A DNA stretch of 64,000 bases from Alisma plantago-aquatica (GCA_963693085.1 OY856410.1:882309335-882373334), one strand, 5' to 3'. Counted from the first letter of the stretch, positions 37,501-50,460 are shown. A program made the numbers and translations. The notes: a model not told the origin generated them from the letters alone.

Positions 37501-40500
37501 AGCAAACATGTTGAAACCGATTAGAACAAGATTTCTTTGGGAAGTATCCAAGATGATGTCATCATCATATACCTTCGTCCCTGAAGTTCTAACAACTTCT
37601 GATTTCATGAATTAATCAATTTCAACCAGCAATTAATCAAGATAATGAAGGAATCAATGAAATTGCAAGATTAATGGTTGAATAACAATGAAAAAGGGTT
37701 CACATTATAAAATCTGCCTCCAATTGAGCTCCAAAGCTCCATGTCCACGGCAATAATGGTGGATGCAACTCCTTTCACCATTCCAAGGCTCGCCCTCAAG
37801 GTTTAAGTGAAAAGAAATGGTTAGAATTGAAGAGGAGATCGAAATAGGAAGAAATCCATAATTTATTTTCGATTTCCACCATGGAATCAAGGTGAAATGG
37901 ATCAAGAACCTTACCAACAGGTTGGGGGTCGTACTCCTGATCCTACAAAGCTCCCTTGGTCGTTTCCCAAGCAAGGAGAAGAAGTGGGGTCGAAAAGGCC
38001 TTCCATTTGGCTTGTAAAGGGTCTTTTTATAAGAAATTCAAGGAGAGAGAAAGTGCCTTATAAAAATTCATTTAATCCCAAAAATGTGGCCGCCTCTTCC
38101 CCCTTATCTTCCTTAGGGACGAGGATATCTTGTTTGCCTTTTATCCCTCTCAATTATCCATGATTTAAAGAAAAGCAAATCAATCACCTTAAATCATATT
38201 ATATTAATATCCATATGTGAGTGGATATTTCTTTTTCTTATAAAATTGTGTGTGAGTTATCCACTCCCTTGGATATTTTTGTGGTCCTTGCAAAGCTCAA
38301 GGACGTCACACATACATATGAATCCAACCATTTTAATTTTGGTTGAAGGCCCTTTCATTAATACATTTATTTTTGCCCTAAATCGAATTAGGGTTTCAAT
38401 TAGGATTAAATCTTGATTATTTTAATATCAAGATTCTCTCTCCTCCAACTTAATTCAAATGAGGCACCCCTCTCATTTTCTTTGCTCTACATGATGAAAA
38501 AAAACATTAGGGACCTTATTGAAGTGGTGATTTGCATATTGAACCCTAGGTTTTGGGTAAATTGCACTTTACACCAAAACTAGGTTTTAATGCACAAACA
38601 TTGATTTATCAGCTCTTTCTTAGTATTTAGGCTTCCATAAGCCATATCTCAGAATCATCTTCACTCTCATGATGCTTCCAAATATGAGGAACATATTATC
38701 ATGCATAATTTGTACTTAAACCCCTCAACTTGGGTATTTTGCACATTAGTCCAAAACAAACAAAATATTGATTTCAACAATGTTCGAAAAAGACCAGAAT
38801 TGCAACATAAGTTCCTCTTGAGGCCTATTTACTTTTCATAAGATGAGATTAAGCATTTAATAACATTTCTTAATCAAAACACCTAGGGTTAAAGTATAAC
38901 CCAGGTCAGGGTTGATACAAATTATAAACCCCTAACAAGGGTTTCATCCTTGAAATCCAGATAAAGGAAGACAGATGTATTTTATTCATCATACTATCTA
39001 GTATTCACATAACATCTCCTTATTATGGAGACACCATAAAACTTTGGTTAGTACAAAGTGTTTCCATACAAGATTCTCATAGAATCAACACACAAGGCAC
39101 ATGCTCCACTGTTCCTCATCATTGACTATAGAGTCAACTTTGTGTCAAACAACACTTTTCTTGTTCAGAGAAACATCATATATTCTTTATTAATATCATG
39201 TTTATACAGAGCATAAACCCCTAACATATGATGTTCATATTGTTTTATATATTCAGACTAATTTCACAGTTGACCACCCCAGGTAGCCAACCTAACCCAT
39301 CTGATAACTCTCAGATACCAGAATCTTTCACCTTGGTATGTATCAAATGTGTTGGAAACACATCATATATATCTCTTCCTTTCATCTTGGAACATTAATT
39401 ATTTGATATGTCCTCATCTTGGGACCAAAGTCCAAGATAACTGATACTTTTCTAAGTATCCATTACATGAACACCTTTATCTTATGCACATCAAGTGTCC
39501 TAAGACCCACTTGATTGCCATGACTCTGAAAGGAAAGAAAATAAGGATTCATATTCCTCTTACTAATTCATGTATTTTCAACTATTCTTGAACCATTTAC
39601 TTTTTATCTCATCCTAGGTTCCTTGCCTTTAGCATTGGAATTTGTAAGGATGATTGCATGTCATTATTCCTTTCTTTATTATTATCTAGCATGTTTATGA
39701 TCATCTCATGATCTCATCACATTTCCCATTTCCTCATTATGGGAAAGATCTTTATTATGCGGGCAACATTATTGAACAGGGTTCATCTCCCTCATTCTTA
39801 TTCTTATCTTATGAGGAGTACATTTTTAGTTCCTCATACAACATGCTCATCTGAGATTATCTCAGACTTATCTTTCTTATGCATGGGATATGACACATTT
39901 ATTCATTCCAGATTTATGATTTCATGATACTCATTAGATTGTCTCAGAATGACTACTTGATCAGAGCAATAAAAAAGACAACAATGTAAGAGTTTCCATA
40001 CCCACTTTATCATCAATAGTTGTATACCTGGCCAGGGTATATAAATACTGAGATCAAGTGGTATGCACTTTGTATACTATCATATTCCTCCTTTTCATAT
40101 TATCACAAGCATAAGACTTATCATCCCTGAATTTCATTCAGGCACCTCTTCTGTACCTCATCATTTCTCAAGGAGGTAAGAACAACATAAAACATTTGTA
40201 ATGTTTTACTATACAAAACATAAGTCCTCATAGGACTAATCAAGGAAAGTTCAATCATTTCCTTTCTCAATTAATCCATGAATTCATAAATTAACATATT
40301 TGCATGACATTATCTTGTCTCACTTATCATAATACATGAATTATTCACTGCGTCAGGCTAACTCTGCCTTAAAGGTTGATTCAACATGCTATGGTTGAGC
40401 ACATACTCAATTTAAGTCCAGAAATTCACCATTTCCTTTTTCTTCAACCTGCTGGTGCTAATTACAAATCTTGTTGATATCTATAACATCATCATTGGGA

Positions 40501-40556
40501 CTGGTAATCTAGGTTACACTGCCAAAACTTGATCCACTATATACATTACTGTTGCC

Positions 40557-40718
40557 CTAAGTTCTCCAACAGTAATACTTAAAGAAGGATTTTCTTATTA
40601 TAGTTGGATCAACTAGGGGATTCTCAGGAAATTGTCTCTCTCTTTCCTGTTCCCATGCACCTCTTCTTGGTGCAACATTGCTGCTCTCAGCAGTAATCTC
40701 CTCATGTGACCTAGTCAT
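40557..40718 (-). pseudogene. Vestigial gag N-terminus, 53 codons
   Basis: ATG at 40718-40716 opens 53 codons ending at TAG 40559-40557. It begins MTRSHEEITAESSNVAPRRG and continues with FPENPLVDPTI. The start aligns with the gag of the element at 49722-54523 (MSGNHEDHAAESSDDAS...VPEVPQLDPAI) at the same distance from the PBS. The rest of gag is absent. This shows descent from, or recombination with, a gypsy of the same kind. It may be translated as a short peptide, but nothing shows that. Confidence 0.65.
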
Positions 40719-40832
40719 CTTAAAGTTCTTCTTCTCTTATACGAGTAGAAGACATTATCAGATACACTGGATGACACCAGAACAGACTTTACTACCTTAG
40801 TCCTATGTCTCTGTAAACTCAACGAACCTAGA

Positions 40833-40844
40833 GCTCTGATACCA
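40833..40844 (-). other. Primer-binding site of the 6.3-kb-LTR element
   Basis: Minus-strand TGGTATCAGAGC, a perfect match to the initiator tRNA-Met complement, five bases from the 5' LTR. Confidence 0.88.
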
Positions 40845-43800
40845 CTAATTGTGACGACCGTCTCACGAAAACATGATTAACTAATGCGTAAGCGAATTAT
40901 TTGCAGCGGAATACTGAAAATCACTGAAAATTAAAACTTTTTCAAAGAGATCCATTCACAGGAAAACTCTTTAACCAAGAACCAAAGTATTTCAAATTCA
41001 TCCTGGTTCACAAGTATACAACCTGTACCATTCCTTCTCAAAGATTACAACATCAACTGTCTTATAAACATTATATACAGACAGTATACGAATCTCGAGG
41101 CATCAAGCCAAAACCTCAGATTGATTCATAAGACATTGACTAAAAACTCCGAGGACCTGAGAGTACAGAGACGACACATAGGACTACTATATGTATGACT
41201 AGACAGACAATATCTCCACCTGAGATCTTATTGTTGTCCCTGCTGTTACTATTTTCCTTGTTCTAGGATTTCTGCTTTGCCTCCCATGCATACCTAAAAA
41301 TGTTCCCCACGGGGGTGAGACAATTGAAAATTTCCCCAGTGAGAGATATAATCTCCGCCAAAAACATTGTTTTACAGTTTATTAAATTAAAACTGAGCAG
41401 GGGTTACTTTTACATTATCAGACATGATCATTCATCATAGAACAGAATAAGATAATCTCCATTCTCAAGGAGGTCATTGCATCTACCCATGGTAGATAAG
41501 TAATTCATCTATCTACCTTGCAGAGAATATAAAGAAACATAATTAACATTTATCCACTAAGGAATGCACAAAGAAATGCAACATCAACCAATGAATCTCC
41601 GTATTCAATCCTTAATCAAACATGCTATACGGCTGATTACATTTTACAATCACACTTATACTCTGAGGAGATGAGGTATACCGCTCATACTCCAACCGAC
41701 CACTGCTAGGAGTCGAAATCGGTACCATACATAGGTCAATGGAAGAGCCGGACTCCAACACCTCATCTGTCTCGGTCAGTACGAGACAACATGTAGGACA
41801 TATCGTGTCTCTACTAACTAGCTAGCCAGGGTATACTGGCACCTTTTCTACAGAGTTACAACGTCAACTGCACTCTCATCGCCAATCGAGAGATTTCTTG
41901 TTTATCTCCTCGATCTGACATTAAGTATCATTGGGAGATGTGTACACCATCTAACCCAATCATCGGGAGATTCGTGATACATCCATCCCGATATATTCAT
42001 GAAGGATTGAGAGGTTTCTTGTTTACCTTCCAAAAATATCTTCAAGAGGACGTAAGGATGTTTTCACCCATTTACCCCCACATATTCAAAATATGCACTC
42101 TGGGTTTTGCTGCGGGCACCCATTTCACCATCACCTATTCCTGACGATGATGGATCTATGGTCAGAGCACTACATGAATAGATTTCACTTGATTTATTAA
42201 GTACATTCTCATATTCTTTTAGCATCAGCCAAGTTCTCAAACAAGATTTATTACAACAATACTGTAAAGAGACATGTATTACTTTCATCAGATACTTATC
42301 AGTCTTTCAAAGACCCTGGGAACTCAGTCCCTCATTTCAATACTGGAAATTCTCATCCCTTCACATTCTCATCACCATAATCATATGGCTATGGGTATTT
42401 AAGCCCTTCACTCATTATTGAGCATTATTATACCTTTTTCAGGTAACTATCACCTTCAGGTCATCTGACCAAGGCATTCATGATACTTGTTACACAAGCA
42501 CCACACCTGGATCACAAGGCCATGAAATATCTTATCACCTCTTTCTAGGCAACGGCTTGCTCATATGACTCATAGAATCCTTACACATTGTTACTTTTAC
42601 TAAGCAACAACAACATTAAGGTTCATAATGCCAATCAACATTTATTATATAAATGTCATAGCTCAAATCTAGCTATGTTCATTATCTCATCATACCTGCA
42701 TGGTTATTAGGCATGATAACAGTCATACAAGATTTTCATCACATCATGTGATACAATAGTCACACCATTATTCCTTTTCTAGGAATTAGGGTTTACTATC
42801 AAACAGGGCTTATCATTCCCTTTACCCAAGTCAGGGTTAGGGTTCCCCTTTTCTCATTAATTAGGGTTTCATGATTATATAATCTATCCAACCCTTAATT
42901 CATTAATCCGTACCTCTGGGGCATTCAAAGATATCATATTTAATTATTCAAGAACATTACTTTCATCATATATCATTAATGATCATCAATTCAAGGTATG
43001 AGTTCATTTCTCATCCTCATCATGGTATGATTATATCATACACATCATTTGGGCTTAACTCCATTCTCAAGGTACATTAATTAACACTCATCAAGGTGCA
43101 AAAACTCATTACATTTCATTGTAATAGTTGCATAACACACTTCATATGTTTCTTACCCAAATATATTGGATTTGGAGTGTATCCAGGTATATAAACCCTG
43201 AAGTTTGAATGTGATAACTATCATATCTTGATGTATCACTTTCTCATCATTTCAGACTCTCTTGAGTTAACCAACTTATCTTATATTAAGGTATTTCCCT
43301 TTTAATACATTCCATTACTAAACTCTCACCTTTAGCATATAATACATAGGCCACACATTAGAATTTTCCATCTATCTTTAATGATATGGGCTTGTCTAAT
43401 GCTAAAGACATTGTTTACAATTAGGTTACATATAATCAACCACATGAAATGTTCCATATACCTCATTCTAACTTAGGGTTTCTCATAACATAACCCTAGA
43501 ATAGGGTTTCATTCAATTATTCATAATTAGAGATTCACTATTCATCCTAATTAGGGTTTTACATCTCATTTCTTAAATTGGAGTTTCACACATCACTACC
43601 CTAGATTAGGGTTATATCCTCACCCTGGATTAGGGTTACATTTAGAATTGCCTTCAATTAGGGTTGGAATTAAATAACCCTGTCAATTAGGGTATATATT
43701 CATGATTAGGGTTTCATGATCTCTCTACTTAAGGATCATACCCTTAATCACCACATGAATTACATTCATGTTATGAATTCATGCTAACATCATCTCAACT

Positions 43801-44139
43801 TGATAAGGTCATATCATCCCTTCAATCAAGTACATACAACTATGAATGCCATAGTGTACCAAGTCATTGATCCTATAGGCAATTAGGGTTCATCCCTTAA
43901 TTGGAATTAACCACTTAGGTACTATTAGGGTTTCAACCTTTGTACCTTAAATGATCATCATTACTAATCATCATTGGATCAATGAATCATTCATCATCTC
44001 TATTCTCAAGAGATTCAATCACCTTGGACCTCCATTACATAAGGTAGCCAATTGAATTGATCAATTGAGTCCTCAATTACAACAAGTGTCTAAGTGGATT
44101 AACCAATTGAGTCCTCAATCAACTTTGACTACTTGAGCC

Positions 44140-45720
44140 CCAAACGGTCTTGGTCCTTCAAGGTTCAAACGGTTTGAAACCGTTTGGTAAAGGTGGTGCT
44201 TGAGACCGTTTGCCCAAGCAAGTAGGTGAAGACCATTTGCCCAAGTTTGACTTTTGAAACCGCATGGGCATAAACGGTTTGGGATCATTTGGTCCCAAAC
44301 GGTCTTGAGACCATTTGGACTCAAACGGTCTTGAGACCATTTGGTCCAAACCTCCTCAAAACCGCATGGACCAAAGATGGTCTCGACTACACCAATCAGT
44401 TTAGGGTTCTCAATATTGATTCCTTAAATCATTGAATTCATGGAACCAATAATCAATTGGACCTATCCTCATACTTCAATGGAGTTAAATAGGTCAACAT
44501 TCAACTGATTTGACCCTCAATTGACCCTCAATTAGTCCTTAATTAGGGTTTGAATCAATTGAATTAGGGTTTGGAATCGATGATCCTTCAACACTAATCA
44601 ATGCAAGATTAGTTACTTTGAAACCATTGAAACATCATCCAAATTGAACATGACCTGACCCCAAACGGTCTTGAGGTCGTTTGGATGACCACCAAACAGT
44701 CTTGGGACCGTTTGCCCATCACATCATCAAAATCCAAGTCAACCAATTAGGGTTTGGATCATTGGATTGATCACCAAATCAGCAATTGATTATACTTTAA
44801 CTTAGTATCATTGGATCATCAATTTCTTAACCATACTCACCCCTAGACCTCCAAACGGTCTTGGGTGACCTCCAAACGGTCTTGAGACCGTTTGGCTCAT
44901 CCAACCCTTGTATTCTAGTGAAAAATCTAGGGTTTGAGCTATTGAGTTGATCATCAAATTAGTACTTAATTGCAAAGTGATTTGGTACCTTTAGACCTTC
45001 AGTTGGTCAACCATGCTTAACCCTAGACCTCCAAACGGTCTTGGGTGATCCTCAAACGGTCTTGAGACCGTTTGGGTGATTCCCAAATGGTTTTGAAACT
45101 GTTTGGGTGATTCCCAAACGGCAATGCAAAATCTGTACTTAGCCGATTAGGGTTAACACCATATCTTTTGTCCTTCAATCACTTAACCATATCCAACCCT
45201 AGACCTCCAAACGGTCTTGGGTGACCCCTAAACGGTTTTGAGACCGTTTGGGTAATCCCCAAATGGTTTTGAAACCGTTTGGGCTAATTAACCCAAAAAG
45301 TCAAATCGGTTAAGTTGAAAATGAGCACTTAATCCAATTAGGGTTTACCTAATTGATTAGCTTTCAACTCATGATTCCTTTGGAATTAATACATAAATTT
45401 TGGTGGGTTATAAACCAACATAATTAGGAACAGGATTCTCAAACGGTCAACCCTTGGTCAACTCTTTCAAATGGTTTTGAAACCATTTGCCCAAAAAGGC
45501 AAATAAATCAAGTTGAAAATCAGCACTTAATCCGATTAGGTTTGCCTAATTGATTAGCCTTCAACTCACGATTCCTTTGGAATTAATCCATCAAATTTGG
45601 TGGGTTATTAACCAACATCATTAGGAACAGGAATATAAAACGTTCAACCCTTGGTCAACCCTCTCAAATGGTTTTGAAACCGTTTGCTCTCAAACGGTTT
45701 GGTGAAACCGCATGAGCAAA
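44140..45720. repeat. Array of AAACGGT/ACCGTTT palindromes, LTR 2
   Basis: Second copy of the inverted-repeat array. Compared with LTR 1 several units are gained or lost (for example one pair present near 36600-36650 is missing near 44870), and single-base changes are mostly C/T or G/A. Confidence 0.85.
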
Positions 45721-46238
45721 CATGTTGAAACCGATTAGAACAAGATTTCTTTGGGAAAAGTATCCAAGATGATGTCATCATCATCTAAATTCGTCCCTGA
45801 AGTTCTAACAACTTCTGATTTCATGAATTAATCAATTTCAACCAGCAATTAATCAAGATAATGAAGGAATCAATGAAATTGCAAGATTAATGGTTGAATA
45901 ACAATGAAAAAGGGTTCAAGTTATAAAACCCGCCTCCAATTGAGCTCCAAAGCTCCATGTCCACGACAATAATGGTGTATGAAACTCCTTTCACCATTCC
46001 AAGGCTCGTCCTCAAGGTTTAAGTGAAAAGAAATGGTTAGAATTGAAGAGGAGATCGAAATAGGAAGAAATCCATAATTTATTTTCGATTTCCACCATGG
46101 AATCAAGGTGAAATGGATAAAGATCCTTAACAACAGGTTGGGGGTCGTCCTACTGATCCTCCCAAGATCCCGTGGTAATTTACCAAGCAAGGAGAAGAAG
46201 TGGGGTCGAAAAGGCCTTCCTTTTGGCTTGTAAAGGGT

Positions 46239-46247
46239 CTTTTTATA
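46239..46247 (-). promoter_or_regulatory. TATA box of the 6.3-kb LTR
   Basis: Minus-strand TATAAAAAG, identical in the other LTR (38023-38031). It is the best promoter match in the LTR; the transcription start is inferred about 30 bp downstream. Confidence 0.6.
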
Positions 46248-48309
46248 AGAAATTCAAGGGGAGAGAAAGTGCCTTATAAAAATTCATTTAATCCCAAAAA
46301 TGTGGCCGCCTCTTCCCCCTTATCTTCCTTAGGGACGAGGCTATATTGTTTTCCTTTTATCCCTCTCAATTATCCATGATTTAAAGAAAAGCAAATCAAG
46401 CACCTTAAATCATATTATATTAATATCCATATGTGAGTGGATATTTCTTTTTCTTATAAAATTGTGTGTGATTTATCCACTCCCTTGGATATTTTCCTGG
46501 TCCTTGCAAAGCTCAAGGACATCACACATACATATAAATCCAACCATTTTAATTTTGGTTGAAGTCCCTTTCATTAATACATTTATTTTTGCCCTAAATC
46601 GAATTAGGGTTTCAATTAGGATTAAATCTTGATTATTTTAATATCAAGATTCTCTCTCCTCCAACTTAATTCAAATGAGGCGCCCCTCTCATTTTATTTG
46701 CTTTAAATGATGCCAAAAAAATTAGGGACCTTATTGAAGTGGTAATTTGCATAATGAACCCTAGGTTTTGGGTAAATTGCACTTTACACCAAAACTAGGT
46801 TTTAATGCACAAACATTGCTTTATCATCTCTTTCTTGGTATTTAGGCTTCCATAAGCCATACCTCAGCATCATCTTCACTCTCATGATGCTTCCACATAT
46901 GAGGAACATATTATCATGCACAATTTGCACTTAAACCCCTCAACTTGGGTATTTTGCACATTAGTCCAAAACAAACAAAACATTGATTTCAACAATGTTC
47001 AAAAAGGACTAGAATTGCAACATAAGTTCCTCTTAAGGCCTAATTACTTTTCATAAGATGAGATTAATCATTTAATCACATTTCTTAATCAAAACACCTA
47101 GGGTTAAAGTATAACCCAGGTCAGGGTTGTTACATAGGCACTCAGCCTTTATCAGGTCAACAAACCTTTCATCATACTGGTGATACATGTTATCTCATCA
47201 TCAAGGATTATCATCATTCAGTGTTATTCACACACATGTAACTCATAGATCTTATCTGACTATGAATTCATCTGATACACCTGCATGGTTAGTATGCACA
47301 TCAAGAGAGATAACTTAAATCACCAAACACATATCTTTCTGATTATCATGTTATTAGGTTTACAGATGCACATGTTTGGAACAATCATCCATAATCATAA
47401 TTACATGAATCATAAAGTTGTATTAATTTCATTATTGTTATAAAACCATGAGAATCCAATATGCCCTAAACTTATAAACATAAACATGTTTCTTATCATC
47501 TTAATTAGCATCATCTTTCAGTATCAAACATACCACGGTTCACAACCTATCATCCATATTGCAGCAACAACATAGGTGTGGTTACAAGATAACAAATCAC
47601 CTACTAGGGTTTCCAGGTTAAACATAACCCTCACCAAAGGTAACATCTACCCTCACTAAAAGCCTATTGGCTGGGGCACTTAGCCACTCATAATGACCAG
47701 CCATGTCATGCACCCATGCACCAAGGGCATCGTGCAACCAGGGCTAGTGCTGTGTCATGCAACATGATCCAAGAGTATGTATCGTGCACCCAAAGAGGAA
47801 GGGGGTGTATCAGGAAACTAGATGTGTCGGTCAAGACCCTATCACCCATTAGGGTTAAGGTTTCATATCAGGCAGCCATCATCACTATATCAGCCAAGGT
47901 CATGGCGCCCAAGCTCAACACTGTATCGCCCAACAAGCCCACTACAACAAATGACACCAAGGCACCGCGAGATGACCTATCGTCCAACTAGGTTAAGCAC
48001 AACATCTCGGTCACCACTAAGACATCTAACAAGGGTGCACCACCCAAACACCATATCGGGCAACACAAAACCACCCTATGTCTCCCAAGGCACAAAACAG
48101 AGGTATCTACTAAACACCATATCGACCAAGGGGCATCTAGGGTTCAACACTCCCAAAACCATCTCGGGCAACAAAGCTAACAGAACTCAACTTAACATAT
48201 CATCCAAGCAAAAACCCTAGAAGAGAGGTATCATGCAAAGAACAAGGTCCATATCGGTTTGGTCATCACCAACCTCAAGATCACCATCATCAAACCCTAA
48301 TATATCAAG

Positions 48310-48600
48310 AGAGTTGGCTCACCTCTCAACAACCAAGAGAGAGGGGTATTGCACAATCTCCATCACATATCAGGCATCAAGGTAGGTCATCCATATCGAT
48401 TAAACCTTCAACCTCAACTAGGTCATCAACAACCAAGGCTCACCTCTCAAATCCATGGTGAGAGTAGGGTATTGCCCAAGCAACTAGAATATAGACTCAC
48501 CTCTCAACGAATAAGGAAGAGAGGGGTTTTTCCTACACCACCAAAGCTCAAGCTCACTTCTCAAAATCAAGGAGATAAAGGGGTATTTCCCCAAGGAAAA
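48310..48600. repeat. Degenerate 60-70 bp repeat in gypsy LTR (left copy)
   Basis: Four diverged units share the frame 'gCTCACCTCTCAA...AGAGAGGGGTATTGC'. Each can fold, as CTCTC pairs with GAGAG. The same array is in the right LTR at about 57235-57515. Confidence 0.7.
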
Positions 48601-49733
48601 CCTAATCCATAGGTTCGGCCAACAAGGTCCAAGGTCATACAACTATCAACATCATAACCACTAAGTCTGACAAGATTAAAGGTACAAACTAGAGCAAGAA
48701 ACATATCCAACAAGATGCAAGGCCGATTAAGATCATATATGAACATGCAACATAAAAGAATGTAGTATAGCTGGGGTTAGGAGTTATGTAACCCACCTCA
48801 AGAAAGCTCCAAGCTCCCAACACCAAGCTTCCAAGCTCCAAGAACCACCTTTGGCCACCTCAAGAAGAGAAGAAAATCTCATAACCACCATGGCCAAAGA
48901 TCAAGCAAGAAGGAGAAGAAGGTGCTAAGGAAAGATGGGAAAGATGCTCACCACAAGAAGAGAAGCAAGACACACTCTAGGGTTCGACCACCACTAGAGG
49001 AAGAAGAAGACTCCACCAAAGGGGATCAGCCACCAAGCTTGCTCTACCAAGGAGATGTATCATCCACCAAGGAAGAAGGGAAGCAACTAAGGAACTAAAG
49101 AGCTAAGAAACTAAAGAGAGGGTTTTATATATACAAGAGGGTCTATGGGGCACCCACCTTGGTGTTTCTCTACATGTGCATGTCCAAGGCACCACTTGTC
49201 CAAATCCATGCCACCTTGCTAAACCACATGCTCATGTCATGCCACCAACTAACAAAGGGTTGGCCACTTGTCCAAAGTATGGTGACAAAACAAGGCAAGG
49301 TCAAAGTGGTCACCTTGGGTGACACAGCCCACTGGAAACACACCCCATCTGGGCGAAACACCCCATCTGGGCAACACAGGTCACCAAGGTGCTCTTTGCA
49401 TGACACAAGGCCTCAACAAGGTAAAGCAAAGCAAAGCAAAGCAAAGCCCAATAAAGCTCAACAAGGCCCAAAACTACTCAAGCAACGAGCCCAACACATC
49501 CTCTTAACCCTAGAGGATGCAAGGAGAGAGAAAAACATCTCTCAAGGTGACAAACTTACACATCAACCCTAAAACTTGGGTTATTTATAAGTTGCACCTC
49601 CAACTCTCAACAATGCACAAACAAACCCTAATCACCATCTCAGGTGATTAGCAAGCATCTAAACACAAGGTTTAGGCAAAAAAAATAGGGTAAACCCAAA
49701 ACGAAGGCCAGGGTCCTTACAAGCCATAAACCT

Positions 49734-50460
49734 CTACAAAGGGATTTTGCCCCCAAAATCTGAAGAGAAAAGCGACAAATACTTCCTCCTCATCTCTTCC
49801 TCAAGCTCCCACATGGCTCCTCAACGCCACGATGATGCCAAAGAACTTTCACAAGAACTAGGTCCTTCCTCTTCAACTTCTTTACTCTTTTGTCAAGAAT
49901 CATCACTGGGCCTTCCTCGTAGGTCACATCTTCCTCAAGCTCAACCTCAACTGGCTGTATCACTGTCCCTGTGTCTAGATGACTTTTCTTCAGCATACTA
50001 ATGTGAAACACCGGATGTAACCTATGCAACTCTGGCGGCAGTTCTAACTTGTAAGATACCTTGCCAACACATGCTATTACTGGATATGGCCCCATATACC
50101 TAGGTAACAGCTTGCCTTTCTGGCCAAACCTTAGCACACATTTCCATGGTGAGACCTTGAGATATACTTTGTCTCCCACCTGGAACTCTAAAGGTCATCG
50201 GCGATTTTCTGCATACGACTTCTGTCTTTCATGTGCCACTTTCAACTACTGCTGTATCACTTTGATCTTTTCTGTTGTATGCTGCACTAACTCAAGACCC
50301 AAAAGCTAATACTCGCCTGACTCATACCAGCATAAAGGAGATCTACACTTCCTGAGATGCTCCGATGGTAACTATTGTTGTACGTGAACTCTATCAAACT
50401 GAGATGCACGTCCCAACTACCTAGGAACTACAGAACACAAGCTCAGAGAAGATCCTCCAA
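49734..50460 (-). pseudogene. Gypsy integrase C-terminal region and pol end
   Basis: The last part of pol. An open stretch at 50179-49790 reads GDKVYLKVSPWK, PRYMGPYPVIACVGKVSYKL, then LHPVFHISMLKK, a classic GPY/F-type integrase tail, followed by ILDKRVKKLKRKD and VKVLWHHRGVEEP, which resembles the chromodomain-like tail of some chromoviruses. After a frameshift the final codons read SDFGGKIPL with a stop at 49734-49736, 13 bp from the 3' LTR. Stops at about 50442 separate it from the integrase core. Confidence 0.82.

Larger units (their letters stand above)
32586..38919 (-). repeat. 3' LTR of the 6.3-kb-LTR element
   Basis: From TGTGACGACCGTCTCGCG to GGGTTGATACA. It contains, left to right, the modules shared with other gypsy LTRs (about 32880-33900), a telo-box-rich stretch, a palindrome array, and a TATA motif at 38023-38031 (minus TATAAAAAG). 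All frames inside are shadows of repeats. Confidence 0.92.
38920..40849 (-). other. Internal region of the 6.3-kb-LTR element
   Basis: 1930 bp with no long frame. At the left end the minus strand reads LDFKDETLVRGL-stop (about 38959-38921), the vestige of a pol C-terminus next to the 3' LTR. At the right end are a gag N-terminal remnant and the PBS. The middle (about 39000-40550) is AT-rich without recognisable content. Confidence 0.8.
32586..47134 (-). mobile_element. Non-autonomous gypsy-derived element with 6.3-kb LTRs (LARD-like)
   Basis: Two LTRs, 32586-38919 (6334 bp) and 40850-47134 (6285 bp), begin TGTGACGACC and end TACA. The internal region is only 1930 bp. A perfect target duplication TAGGC flanks it (32581-32585 and 47135-47139), and the uninterrupted sequence is seen in the other gypsy LTR. 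The PBS position gives minus orientation. Only vestiges of gag and of the pol end are present, so it needed proteins from elsewhere. LTRs look about 97% identical in sampled stretches, so it is the youngest datable insertion here. Confidence 0.93.
40850..47134 (-). repeat. 5' LTR of the 6.3-kb-LTR element
   Basis: Near-identical to 32586-38919. From the TATA box at 46239-46247 the transcribed R-U5 part would be about 5.4 kb, leaving a U3 of only about 0.9 kb. The palindrome array (about 44140-45720) and the telo-box stretch (about 42780-43960) then lie downstream of the predicted start, inside the transcript. Confidence 0.92.
31013..49721 (-). repeat. Gypsy 3' LTR, interrupted by the nested element
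   Basis: The LTR is 31013-32585 plus 47140-49721 (about 4155 bp joined), colinear with 54524-58619. The joint is the duplicated TAGGC on either side of the insertion. It has a minus-strand TATA-like stretch at 49123-49133, a degenerate 60-70 bp repeat at 48310-48600, and a small (AAAGC)n run at 49421-49446 that is shorter in the other LTR. Confidence 0.9.

Noticed and set aside
47716..48612. + strand frames of 87-132 codons, and 49159-49572
   Set aside because: They lie inside the gypsy LTR, antisense to it, are rich in repeat-derived residues, and the partner LTR (56649-57021, 58239-58448) has shifted or shortened versions.
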